A DNA stretch of 64,000 bases from Pseudomonadota bacterium. GTDB lineage: Bacteria > Pseudomonadota > Gammaproteobacteria > Burkholderiales > Gallionellaceae. Of this stretch, positions 34,371 to 42,811 are shown piece by piece. The stretch is taken from positions 620,001 through 684,000 of the forward strand of contig JAJZUP010000001.1 of the NCBI GenBank assembly GCA_021848465.1, in the 5' to 3' direction. The position numbers and the translations under genes were made by a program. Position 1 is the stretch's first letter. Each line of letters opens with the position of its first letter. The notes beneath the pieces are model-generated. The model searched no databases and was not told the DNA's origin. It was given only the letters and a program-made list of their open reading frames with translations.

Positions 34371-34963
34371 TGAGGCCGCAGTTGCTTCTCATCGGGGGCG
34401 GAGGGCATTGCGCGGCGTGTATCGACGTAATCGAGTTGGAGGGGAAATTCCAGATCGGCGGTGTGGTGGATGTAAATCCTGACGCCGGCCAGATGTTGGG
34501 CTACCCGGTTTTAGGCGGGGACGATCGGCTTGGAGAATTACGCGCGCAATATAGTCATGCGCTTATAACTATTGGGCAAATCAAAAGCACTTCAGCGCGT
34601 ATTCGGCTTTGGGAGCGGCTCGAATCATTGGGCTATGTACTTCCCACAATTTTTTCACCACGCGCTTATGTTGCAAAGAGTGCAACCGTGGGGGCTGGCA
34701 CCATTGTTATGCATGATGCGCTAATTAATGCAAATGCTAAGGTAGGGCGCAATTGCATAATTAATACAAAGGCGTTGATTGAGCATGACAGTGTTGTTGG
34801 GGATAATTGCCATATATCGACTGCTGCGGTAATCAATGGGGGTGTGGTGGTCGGTCAGGGGACTTTCGTGGGTAGCAATGCGGTTACTAAGCAATATGCT
34901 AAAACTCGAGAGAATGATTTTATTAAAGCCGGAGCATTATTTACAGGTTATATCAATGAATAG
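34370..34963 (+). CDS. Sugar O/N-acyltransferase, NeuD/LegH type
   Basis: This 197-residue protein has an N-terminal PglD-like sugar-binding part (LLIGGGGHCAACIDVI) and a C-terminal left-handed beta-helix of hexapeptide repeats (AKVGRNCIINTKALIEHDSVVGD). In the legionaminic pathway the N-acetyltransferase LegH acylates the 4-amino group, and this is the only candidate in the operon. The start is GTG at 34370. It overlaps legI by eight bases. Confidence 0.85.
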   Translation: MRPQLLLIGGGGHCAACIDVIELEGKFQIGGVVDVNPDAGQMLGYPVLGGDDRLGELRAQYSHALITIGQIKSTSARIRLWERLESLGYVLPTIFSPRAYVAKSATVGAGTIVMHDALINANAKVGRNCIINTKALIEHDSVVGDNCHISTAAVINGGVVVGQGTFVGSNAVTKQYAKTRENDFIKAGALFTGYINE

Positions 34964-35954
34964 AACTTTTATTATTGCGGAGGCTGGTGTTAATCATAAT
35001 GGTTCGCTCGATTTGGCAAAAAAGCTCGTGGATGTTGCGGTTGAGGCTGGTGCAGATGCGGTGAAGTTCCAAACTTTCAAAGCGGACAAACTGGTAAGTA
35101 AAAGTGCACAAAAGGCCGACTATCAAAAGCGCACAACCCAATCCGGGGAGTCGCAATATGCGATGATAAAAAGGCTGGAGCTTGATGAGGAGGCGCATCA
35201 AGCACTCATCTCCTACTGTGCGTCAAAAAACATATTGTTCCTTTCGACCCCATTTGATCATGACAGTATTGAATTGTTGCATGGCTTGGGGATGCCCATT
35301 TTCAAAATTCCGAGCGGTGAAATTACCAATTTGCCTTATTTGCGACATATCGGGGGCTTGGGAAAAGAGGTGATTCTTTCAACCGGCATGTCCAGCCTCG
35401 GGGAAATTGAGGATGCATTAAAGGTTTTGGTGCATGCGGGGGTGCCCAAAGAAAAAATTACCGTACTGCACGCGACTACGGAGTATCCCTGCCCAATGGA
35501 GGATGTGAATTTGCTCGCAATGCGGACAATCGGGGCGGCCTTTGGTGTGCGAGTGGGATATTCTGATCATACTCAAGGTATCGAGGTGCCTATAGCCGCT
35601 GTTGCGTTGGGAGCAAGCGTGATCGAGAAACATTTTACGCTTGATCGCAATATGGATGGGCCAGACCATAAAGCAAGCTTGGAGCCGTCAGAGTTAATAG
35701 CAATGGTTCGGGCTATTCGTCAAGTAACATGTGCGATGGGAGATGGGATTAAGCATCCCAGCCAGAGCGAAATAAAAAATATTGCAGTTGCCAGAAAGAG
35801 TATTGTGGCAAGTTGCACAATTAAGGCGGGCGAACTATTTAGCCCACAAAACATTTCAGTAAAGAGACCGGGCAACGGTATGAGCCCAATGCGCTGGGAT
35901 GAAGTGATAGGGACGGCCGCATTAAAGGACTATCAGGCGGATGACTTGATATGA
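34956..35954 (+). CDS. legI: N-acetylneuraminate/legionaminate synthase
   Basis: NeuB-family enzymes condense phosphoenolpyruvate with a hexosamine to form a nine-carbon sialic-type acid. The 332-residue protein has FIIAEAGVNHNGSL, VKFQTFKADKLVS, VGYSDHTQG and IEKHFTLDRNMDGPDH, and ends with an antifreeze-like SAF domain (KAGELFSPQNISVKRPGNG). The ATG at 34956 is chosen because the reading frame further upstream only overlaps the acyltransferase gene. It overlaps the next gene by four bases (ATGA). Confidence 0.93.
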   Translation: MNRTFIIAEAGVNHNGSLDLAKKLVDVAVEAGADAVKFQTFKADKLVSKSAQKADYQKRTTQSGESQYAMIKRLELDEEAHQALISYCASKNILFLSTPFDHDSIELLHGLGMPIFKIPSGEITNLPYLRHIGGLGKEVILSTGMSSLGEIEDALKVLVHAGVPKEKITVLHATTEYPCPMEDVNLLAMRTIGAAFGVRVGYSDHTQGIEVPIAAVALGASVIEKHFTLDRNMDGPDHKASLEPSELIAMVRAIRQVTCAMGDGIKHPSQSEIKNIAVARKSIVASCTIKAGELFSPQNISVKRPGNGMSPMRWDEVIGTAALKDYQADDLI

Positions 35955-37123
35955 GAAAAATTTGCGTTGTCACCGGAACGCGAGCCGAATATGGGCTTCT
36001 ACTCTGGCTAATGAAGGAAATTCAGGCTGCCCCTGATTTGCAGTTACAGGTGGTGGTAACAGGGATGCATCTTTCGCCTGAATTCGGGCTGACATACAAG
36101 GAAATTGAGAAAGAATTCTCAATCGATAAGAAAATTGAGATGCTTCTGTCTTCCGACACGGCTATTGGCATTTCAAAATCCATGGGCTTGGCTCAAATCT
36201 CATTTGCAGAGGCCTACGCGGAGCTTCAGCCGGATTTGGTGGTTGTGTTGGGAGACCGATTTGAAATTTTTGCGGCGGCTGCAGCGGCTATGATTGCGCG
36301 TATTCCTATTGCGCACATCCATGGTGGAGAAACAACCGAGGGGGCCTTTGATGAGGCGATTCGCCATTCTGTCTCTAAGATGAGTCACTTGCATTTTGTT
36401 GCAACGGAAGAGTATCGCAAGCGCGTTATCCAGCTTGGAGAGGATCCGCAAAGGGTATTCAACTTTGGGGCACCTGGGCTGGATAGTATTGCCAACCTGC
36501 AGTTATTAAATAGGGTTGAGTTGGAGAAAAGCATTGGCTTCAAATTGGCGGAGAAGAATTTATTAGTGACATTTCATCCTGTGACACTTGAGCAAAGTAC
36601 TGCTCAGGAACAATTTCAGCAATTGCTATTTGCACTGGATGAGATTCAGGACGCACACGTAATTTTTACCAAAGCCAATGCCGATACAGATGGGCGGATT
36701 ATTAATTCGATGATTGATGCTTATGTGCAGCGCAATTCTGAGCGGGCGATAGCGTTTGCATCTTTGGGGCAGTTGCGTTATCTATCGGCATTGGTACATG
36801 TTGATGCAGTGGTGGGGAATAGTTCGAGTGGTTTGGTTGAGGCGCCTTCGTTTAAAATCGGCACTGTCAATATTGGGGATCGCCAAAAAGGGCGAGTCAG
36901 GGCTTCAAGCGTAATTGATTGTGCTCCGGATAAAGGGGAAATTGTGGAAGCTGTTCGCAGCCTTTATCAACCCGAGTTTCGAAAAAAGCTGCATGAGGTG
37001 GTAAATCCTTATGGCGTGGCTGGTGCGTCAAACAGGATTGTGGGGATTCTACGATCTTGCACATTGGAAAATTTACTAAAGAAAAAATTTAATGACATCC
37101 CAGTATTTCTTCCGTCAGCATGA
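35951..37123 (+). CDS. legG: Nucleotide-GlcNAc-type 2-epimerase, hydrolysing (NeuC/LegG)
   Basis: This 390-residue enzyme belongs to the hydrolysing UDP-GlcNAc 2-epimerase family, which releases the nucleotide while inverting C2. Seen are VVTGTRAEYGLLLWLM, VLGDRFEIFAAAAAA, HIHGGETTEGAFDEAIRHS and GNSSSGLVEAPSF. A NeuC-type 2-epimerase rather than a PseG-type glycosidase points to legionaminic acid over pseudaminic acid. It overlaps legI and ptmE by four bases each. Confidence 0.92.
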   Translation: MRKICVVTGTRAEYGLLLWLMKEIQAAPDLQLQVVVTGMHLSPEFGLTYKEIEKEFSIDKKIEMLLSSDTAIGISKSMGLAQISFAEAYAELQPDLVVVLGDRFEIFAAAAAAMIARIPIAHIHGGETTEGAFDEAIRHSVSKMSHLHFVATEEYRKRVIQLGEDPQRVFNFGAPGLDSIANLQLLNRVELEKSIGFKLAEKNLLVTFHPVTLEQSTAQEQFQQLLFALDEIQDAHVIFTKANADTDGRIINSMIDAYVQRNSERAIAFASLGQLRYLSALVHVDAVVGNSSSGLVEAPSFKIGTVNIGDRQKGRVRASSVIDCAPDKGEIVEAVRSLYQPEFRKKLHEVVNPYGVAGASNRIVGILRSCTLENLLKKKFNDIPVFLPSA

Positions 37124-38169
37124 ATAATTTCCACAAGACACTCCTGTCGCCAACTGCGACGATTCGCGAAGCCCTAAAGATAATTGATAGTGGGGCAATG
37201 AAAATTGCTCTGGTCGTTGATGGCAACCAAAAGCTGTTAGGGACTCTTACAGATGGTGATGTGCGACGCGCCATTCTGAATGGTTGTGGGCTGGATAGTT
37301 CAATTCAGGATGTTTATTACAAATCGCCAACCACCTGTGGTATTAATGACTCAAAAGAAAAAATACTTCAGCTTGCAGTGGCGCATAAGCTATATCAAAT
37401 TCCTGTTATTGATGACGAGGGGCGAATTGTCTCAATTGCGGAGGTAGATGATTTACTCAGGCCGATACACCGGAAAAACAAAGTTGTTCTTATGGCTGGC
37501 GGGTTGGGGTCGCGACTAAGTCCACTTACGGACACAACTCCGAAGCCTATGCTTCATGTGGGGAATAAGCCCATACTTGAAACCATCATCGAAAACTTTG
37601 CGAAATATGGCTATACCGAAATCATCATTAGTGTGAATTACAAGTCTCATATCATCGAGGAGTATTTCGGAGATGGAGAGCGGTTCGGGGTGGAAATTAC
37701 TTATATTCACGAGACTAAGCGTATGGGAACGGCTGGGGCGCTTAGCCTGATGCGAGATCATCTGTCTGAGCCATTCTTTGTGATGAATGGTGACTTGCTA
37801 ACTAATATTAATTTTGAACATATGCATGATTACCATCTTTCCCATGATGCAATCGCAACTATGGCCGTTCGAGAATACGACTTTCAGGTTCCTTATGGTG
37901 TAGTAAATGTGCTAGACGGGAAAATAGTTTCAATCGAAGAAAAACCGACACATAGATTTTTTGTTAGTGCGGGCATTTACATGCTTTCCCCAGATGTTTT
38001 GCCTAATATTCCCGAAGATCAGTTTTTTGATATGCCCACCCTTTTTGAAAAACTTATTTCGGAAAGGCATAATGCAGTTTCATTTCCAATCAGGGAATAC
38101 TGGTTGGATATTGGCAGAATGAGCGATTACGAGCGGGCAAATAGCGAATATAGCGGGGTTTTCGACTGA
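37120..38169 (+). CDS. ptmE: CBS-domain nucleotidyltransferase (PtmE-like glucosamine-1-phosphate guanylyltransferase)
   Basis: The 349-residue protein has two CBS motifs in the first 115 residues (LLGTLTDGDVRRAIL; QIPVIDDEGRIVSI) joined to a pyrophosphorylase domain starting VVLMAGGLGSRLSPLTDTTPKPML. In Campylobacter jejuni PtmE of the same architecture makes GDP-glucosamine for legionaminic acid. Its place inside this operon supports the same role. The CBS pair may sense a nucleotide. The stop overlaps the next start (TGATG). Confidence 0.87.
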   Translation: MNNFHKTLLSPTATIREALKIIDSGAMKIALVVDGNQKLLGTLTDGDVRRAILNGCGLDSSIQDVYYKSPTTCGINDSKEKILQLAVAHKLYQIPVIDDEGRIVSIAEVDDLLRPIHRKNKVVLMAGGLGSRLSPLTDTTPKPMLHVGNKPILETIIENFAKYGYTEIIISVNYKSHIIEEYFGDGERFGVEITYIHETKRMGTAGALSLMRDHLSEPFFVMNGDLLTNINFEHMHDYHLSHDAIATMAVREYDFQVPYGVVNVLDGKIVSIEEKPTHRFFVSAGIYMLSPDVLPNIPEDQFFDMPTLFEKLISERHNAVSFPIREYWLDIGRMSDYERANSEYSGVFD

Positions 38170-38888
38170 TGTATCAAGGAAAACGGTTTTTGGCGATTAT
38201 TCCTGCGCGGGCGGGAAGCAAGGGATTGCCGGGAAAAAACATTAAGCCACTCTGCGGAAAACCACTCATTGCCTGGAGCATTGAGGCGGCTCTGGGGAGT
38301 AAATATATTGATGAAACAATGGTTACTACCGATGGCGAGGAGATTGCCAGAGTGGCGCGTCGGTTTGGTGCTTCTGTTCCATTTATGAGGCCGGCAGCAT
38401 TGGCCAGTGATACGGCAACGTCTTTTGATGTGATTAAGCACACAATTGACTTTTATAGAAATGAGCTGCATCAGGAGTTTGACTATATCGTTTTATTAGA
38501 GCCTACCTCTCCATTAAGGGATGTGGCAGATATTGACCTTGCCATTGAGCAATTGCTTTCAAACCAAGATGCATTGTCAATAGTTGGGGTGTGTAAAACC
38601 GAGTCTCAAAATCCCGCATTCCTTGTTAAAAGATCTGCCGCTGGATTTTTAATCGGATATGAAAACCAGGAAATGAAGGTGTTGCGCAGGCAGGAGATAA
38701 GTGATGTTTATTTTTTCGAGGGCAGCGTGTATGTGTCAAAGGTGGATGCACTCTTGACACTGAAAACGTTCTATCACGAGCATACATTGGGATATGAGTT
38801 TCCCAAATGGAAATCACTAGAGATTGACGATATGGATGATTTTATTATGGTGCAAGCATTAATGCAGGCAAAGAAGGGAAAGTTATGA
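38169..38888 (+). CDS. legF: CMP-N-acetylneuraminate/legionaminate cytidylyltransferase
   Basis: This NeuA-type enzyme activates the nine-carbon acid with CTP. The 239-residue protein has IIPARAGSKGLPGKNI, the DGEEIARVA segment, LLEPTSPLRDVADI and the C-terminal EIDDMDD metal-binding aspartates. It is the sixth core enzyme of the operon and completes a CMP-sugar route. It overlaps the following aminotransferase by four bases. Confidence 0.93.
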   Translation: MYQGKRFLAIIPARAGSKGLPGKNIKPLCGKPLIAWSIEAALGSKYIDETMVTTDGEEIARVARRFGASVPFMRPAALASDTATSFDVIKHTIDFYRNELHQEFDYIVLLEPTSPLRDVADIDLAIEQLLSNQDALSIVGVCKTESQNPAFLVKRSAAGFLIGYENQEMKVLRRQEISDVYFFEGSVYVSKVDALLTLKTFYHEHTLGYEFPKWKSLEIDDMDDFIMVQALMQAKKGKL

Positions 38889-40177
38889 ATTATCAAGAAA
38901 GATTATTAAAGGCCATTCCTGGCGGGGCCCACACTTACTCGAGAGGGTTCGATCAGTACCCTTCAAATGCCCCGCAAATTTTATCAAGAGGGAAGGGGGC
39001 ATATATTTATGACCCAGAGGGGAATAAATATCTTGATTACGGTATGGCTCTGCGTGCCGTAAATCTTGGTTATGCCGAGGATGAAATTGACCAGGCTGCA
39101 TATGAGCAGATTAGAAATGGTAATAACCTGACCCGCCCCTCTGTGATTGAGTTGGAGGCAGCTGAGTTGTTTATTGAATTAATTGACTCGGTTGATATGG
39201 TGAAATTCACAAAGAATGGCTCAACGGCGGTATCAGCCGCTGTCAAATTAGCGCGAGCATTCACAGGAAGGGAATTAGTTGCGCGTTGTGCAGAGCACCC
39301 TTTCTTTTCATATGATGACTGGTTTATAGGGTCAACTCCAATAACACGCGGTATTCCTCAGGAAACGATCGAGAAAACTAAGACATTTCGTTATAACGAT
39401 TATGCTTCGCTCGAGCAACTGATATCAGAACATCCTGGTAAGTTTGCTTGTGTCGTACTTGAGCCGGCTGCAACAGAGGAGCCCAAGGATGGTTTCTTGC
39501 AAAAAGTTCAGGCTTTGTGCAAAGCCAATGGAATTGTCTTTATTTTGGACGAAATGATTACAGGCTTTCGCTGGCATATGAAAGGTGCACAGCATTTGTA
39601 TGGCGTCACACCGGATCTGTGTACATTCGGCAAGGCTATGGCAAATGGATTTGCAGTCGCCTGCGTTGCAGGCAGGCGGGAAATTATGGAATTAGGCTCT
39701 ATTGAATTTGAAGGGAGAGAGCGCGTTTTCCTTTTGTCTACCACTCATGGTGCAGAAATGTGCGGTTTGGGGGCGTTTGTTGCTACTACGAAATTTATGC
39801 AGAAACACAGGGTCGTTGAGCACCTCTGGGAGTATGGTCGCAAGTTGATGGATATGATGCAGCGCCAAGCAATTGCACATGGGGTTGGCGACAGCTTCAA
39901 AGTGGGTGGGATCCCGTGCTCACCATACTATCTGACTTTGGATAAAGCGGGAGCAAGTTCTTTAGGATTGCGCACGTTATTTTCTCAGGAAATGATTCGT
40001 AATGGCGTTTTGATGCCTTGGATAGCGTTGTCGTATAGGCATGGTGATGCTGAGTTGGCGGCGACAGAAGAGGCACTCGTGCGCACCTTCAAAACATATA
40101 GGCTTGCGCTTGAAGAAGGAGTCGACAAATACCTTAACGGCCCTATTATTAAGCCAGTATTCAGAAAACATAATTAA
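38885..40177 (+). CDS. Class III PLP aminotransferase, glutamate-1-semialdehyde aminomutase-like
   Basis: The 430-residue protein resembles HemL and related sugar-cluster aminotransferases. It has IPGGAHTYSRG, the GSTAVSAAVKLARA cofactor region, ILDEMITGFRW and the PLP lysine in TFGKAMANGF. A haem role is unlikely because it is embedded in a nonulosonic acid operon. It could add a further amino group to the sugar side chain, or make an amine or amino acid that is attached to it. The stop overlaps the nitrilase start (TAATG). Confidence 0.8.
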   Translation: MNYQERLLKAIPGGAHTYSRGFDQYPSNAPQILSRGKGAYIYDPEGNKYLDYGMALRAVNLGYAEDEIDQAAYEQIRNGNNLTRPSVIELEAAELFIELIDSVDMVKFTKNGSTAVSAAVKLARAFTGRELVARCAEHPFFSYDDWFIGSTPITRGIPQETIEKTKTFRYNDYASLEQLISEHPGKFACVVLEPAATEEPKDGFLQKVQALCKANGIVFILDEMITGFRWHMKGAQHLYGVTPDLCTFGKAMANGFAVACVAGRREIMELGSIEFEGRERVFLLSTTHGAEMCGLGAFVATTKFMQKHRVVEHLWEYGRKLMDMMQRQAIAHGVGDSFKVGGIPCSPYYLTLDKAGASSLGLRTLFSQEMIRNGVLMPWIALSYRHGDAELAATEEALVRTFKTYRLALEEGVDKYLNGPIIKPVFRKHN

Positions 40178-40962
40178 TGCGTGTAGCCCTCGTATCATTA
40201 AATCAGGCTTGGGAAAGTAAAAAGCAAAATTATTTAGCTTGTCGAGATTTTATTCAAAAAGCTAAAGAGTTTGGTGCGGAGCTTATTATTTTTCCTGAAA
40301 TGACTCTTACATCCTTTTCGATGAATATAGAGTTGACTGCCGAGAGCAGAGAGTCGTCTGAAACTGTTGCGCAGTTTCAAGATTTGGCCGTCAGGTTTCA
40401 AATTGCAATTGTCTTTGGGGTCGTTTTTCGCGACGGAGAAAAGGCTGTCAATGCCTCCTTGCTTATAGACCGCTCAGGAGCAATTAAGGAAAGCTATTAT
40501 AAAATACATCCATTTAGTTTTGCTGGGGAGGATAAGGCTTTCAATGGAGGGGATAAAATCAGTTTTTCTGATTTGGGCAATGTAAAAATTGGCCTTTCAA
40601 TTTGTTATGACCTTAGATTCCCTGAGATTTATAGCGCACTTGGAAAATATTGCGATTTAATTATTAATATCGCAAATTGGCCTGCAAAGCGGATTGACCA
40701 TTGGGGTACCTTGCTTAAGGCTCGGGCAATTGAGAATCAGCTTTTCGTGATCGGGGTTAATCGCACCGGAATTGACGGGAATGGGCTTGAATATATCAAA
40801 AGCTCAAAAGTAATAAACCCCAATGGTGACTTATTACAGCCAATAATTACGGATGCAGAGCTCGATATTTTTGATATTGATTTAACATACATCCACAAAT
40901 TTAGAAAATCTTTTTCAACAACTCAGGACCGTAAGCTAGCTTTTTACAAATCCATTTTATGA
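40177..40962 (+). CDS. Carbon-nitrogen hydrolase (nitrilase superfamily)
   Basis: The 261-residue protein has the full catalytic set: Glu in FPEMTL, Lys in YYKIHPF and Cys in ICYDLRFPE. The size fits amidases of the Nit/omega-amidase group. Coupled by one-base overlap to the class III aminotransferase, it could hydrolyse an amide formed or left over in the same step, for example 2-oxoglutaramate if glutamine is the amino donor. This role is inference, and an N-acyl sugar amidase is equally possible. Confidence 0.85.
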   Translation: MRVALVSLNQAWESKKQNYLACRDFIQKAKEFGAELIIFPEMTLTSFSMNIELTAESRESSETVAQFQDLAVRFQIAIVFGVVFRDGEKAVNASLLIDRSGAIKESYYKIHPFSFAGEDKAFNGGDKISFSDLGNVKIGLSICYDLRFPEIYSALGKYCDLIINIANWPAKRIDHWGTLLKARAIENQLFVIGVNRTGIDGNGLEYIKSSKVINPNGDLLQPIITDAELDIFDIDLTYIHKFRKSFSTTQDRKLAFYKSIL

Positions 40963-41017
40963 ATTTGTAAATTGTTTCCTGCTAATCCCATAATTTTGCT
41001 GAAACTAAGTGTTGCGT

Positions 41018-41821
41018 ATGAATACAGTTAATGAACTAATGAATTTAAATGGTCGACGCGCTTTGATAACAGGCGCGGCGGGGGCTCTCGGCAAGGTAAT
41101 GGCAGATACATTAGCGGAGCTTGGAGCAGAGTTAATATTGATTGATCGCCAAGAATCTGATTTATCCAGTTTTGCATTAGAGTTGGCAGAGCGGAGGGGC
41201 GGAAAAGTCCAATTCTATTGCTGTGATCTTGAGATGCAAGATCAACGAAGAAAGCTAATAGAGTGGATGCGAAATGAAGTTGGAGGGCTCAACATTTTAA
41301 TTAACAATGCGGCATTTGTGGGAACGTCTGGGCTGGAAGGATGGGCCGTTCCTTTTGAGTCGCAAACAGTCGATACGTGGCGAAGAGCGCTGGAAGTGAA
41401 TCTTACGGCAGCATTCGAGCTTTCCCAAGGATTGACCCCATTGCTGAAGGAAGGTGTGGGGGGCAACATAATTAATATTGCCTCAATCTACGGAGAGTAT
41501 GGCCCTGATTGGGGGCTGTATGAGCAAACGAATATGAGTAACCCTGCGGCCTATGGGGCGTCTAAAGGCGGGTTGATTCAGCTGACACGGTGGTTGGCTA
41601 CAACAGTCGCTCCCCACGTGCGAGTTAATACAATTTCTCCGGGGGGGATATTTAGAAATCAGCCCGAAATATTTGTGCGACGTTATGAGTCAAAAACTCC
41701 ACTACGGCGGATGGCAACAGAGGAAGATTTTCGAGGGGCAGTGGCATATCTCGCTAGTGATTTATCAAAATATGTAACTGGACAAAATCTTGTAGTTGAT
41801 GGCGGATGGGGCATATGGTGA
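41018..41821 (+). CDS. Short-chain dehydrogenase, PtmA-like
   Basis: This 267-residue classical SDR has TGAAGALGKVMAD, NNAAFVG, the catalytic serine in NIASIYGEYGPDW and AAYGASK, and VDGGWG at the end. C. jejuni PtmA, of similar type, is involved in modifying legionaminic acid (amidino form). It closes the operon after a 55-base gap. The ATG at 41018 is used, and a GTG at 41009 is possible. Confidence 0.82.
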   Translation: MNTVNELMNLNGRRALITGAAGALGKVMADTLAELGAELILIDRQESDLSSFALELAERRGGKVQFYCCDLEMQDQRRKLIEWMRNEVGGLNILINNAAFVGTSGLEGWAVPFESQTVDTWRRALEVNLTAAFELSQGLTPLLKEGVGGNIINIASIYGEYGPDWGLYEQTNMSNPAAYGASKGGLIQLTRWLATTVAPHVRVNTISPGGIFRNQPEIFVRRYESKTPLRRMATEEDFRGAVAYLASDLSKYVTGQNLVVDGGWGIW

Positions 41822-41889
41822 GCGATACGCTATCGGTTTATTTCAAACAGTTACAATAACCTTCAAGTAAATAAATTATTTCCGGTGGC

Positions 41890-42732
41890 ATGAATACATC
41901 AGCAATTAAAGGGATCTTAAAGAAAGTTCATTATGCATTTTGGAAATTGCATAAACCGTTTCTAGCTAGAAATGTAGAACTTCGCGGATCGCATGATGGT
42001 GAAACATGTTTGATTTTGGGGAATGGGGGCTCTTTAAAGTTTCTTGATTTTGAAAAATTAGGAAACATACCAGCAATTGGTTGTAGTTATACATTACTCG
42101 ATAAGCGTGCTCGTCAGTTAAATCTGAAATATATGATTTTTTCGGATCCATACGAGCTGATGCCTGTGAGATTCAACCGGATTACTGGAACGCTACAAAC
42201 GAAGTTCTACCCACCCATTTTTAAAAAAAATATCAAAGATTTTAAAGATATTACCTTTTTCACCTCCTTAACAAATGTATATGCTCACTTAATTCGCCCT
42301 TCTAATTTATATTATTTTAATTATTGCGCTCCTCGAAAAACCACCCATGATATTTCAGGTGATTTCTCATATACAAACGGAGCTCTCGATATAATGATTG
42401 GGGTTGCCAAGTATTTAGGATTCAAAAAAATTATCTTGCTTGGGTGCGACTACTTGGGGGTGCCGAAGCTTGAGGGGCATTTTTACGCATATAAAGCTCC
42501 CGCTCCAGGGAAACCAGATAAAGAGTTTTGCGAGCGAGTTAAGTTGTTATCCGATGGGTTGGAAGTTGTTTTTGTTTCATTAAAAGGTATACAAAGTCCT
42601 GTTTTTGAGTCAGTAGCATTTTGCGACTATTTCGGTGGGGATGAACTGTACCGGGAGAATACTGAAATTATTGAAGAGCAATATTTAAAAAAGCTTCAGG
42701 AGGGTGCCAAGAAAAAGCAGGTCTATATTTAA
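41890..42732 (+). CDS. DUF115/MptE-like protein, candidate nonulosonate transferase
   Basis: The 280-residue protein has an N-terminal LILGNGGSLKFLDF motif and a central YTNGALDIMIGVAKYLGFKKIILLGCDYLG block. This pattern is seen in the DUF115 part of Maf proteins, which attach pseudaminic or legionaminic acid to flagellin, and loosely in GT42 sialyltransferases. It directly follows the legionaminic operon, so a transferase for that sugar is plausible but not shown. There is no membrane segment. An anonymous glycan-cluster protein is the alternative. Confidence 0.55.
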   Translation: MNTSAIKGILKKVHYAFWKLHKPFLARNVELRGSHDGETCLILGNGGSLKFLDFEKLGNIPAIGCSYTLLDKRARQLNLKYMIFSDPYELMPVRFNRITGTLQTKFYPPIFKKNIKDFKDITFFTSLTNVYAHLIRPSNLYYFNYCAPRKTTHDISGDFSYTNGALDIMIGVAKYLGFKKIILLGCDYLGVPKLEGHFYAYKAPAPGKPDKEFCERVKLLSDGLEVVFVSLKGIQSPVFESVAFCDYFGGDELYRENTEIIEEQYLKKLQEGAKKKQVYI

Positions 42733-42811
42733 TCCCCCGTTGTTAGCAATAAATCAGCGTTTGGTTGGCTGATCGATATTAAAACGCAATTCATATTTTT
42801 AAATTTCTTCT

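Noticed and set aside
38885..40177. Haem-pathway glutamate-1-semialdehyde aminomutase (hemL)
   Set aside because: It is similar in fold and motifs, but is translationally coupled inside a nonulosonic acid operon and differs in the N-terminal region. A sugar or side-chain aminotransferase is preferred.
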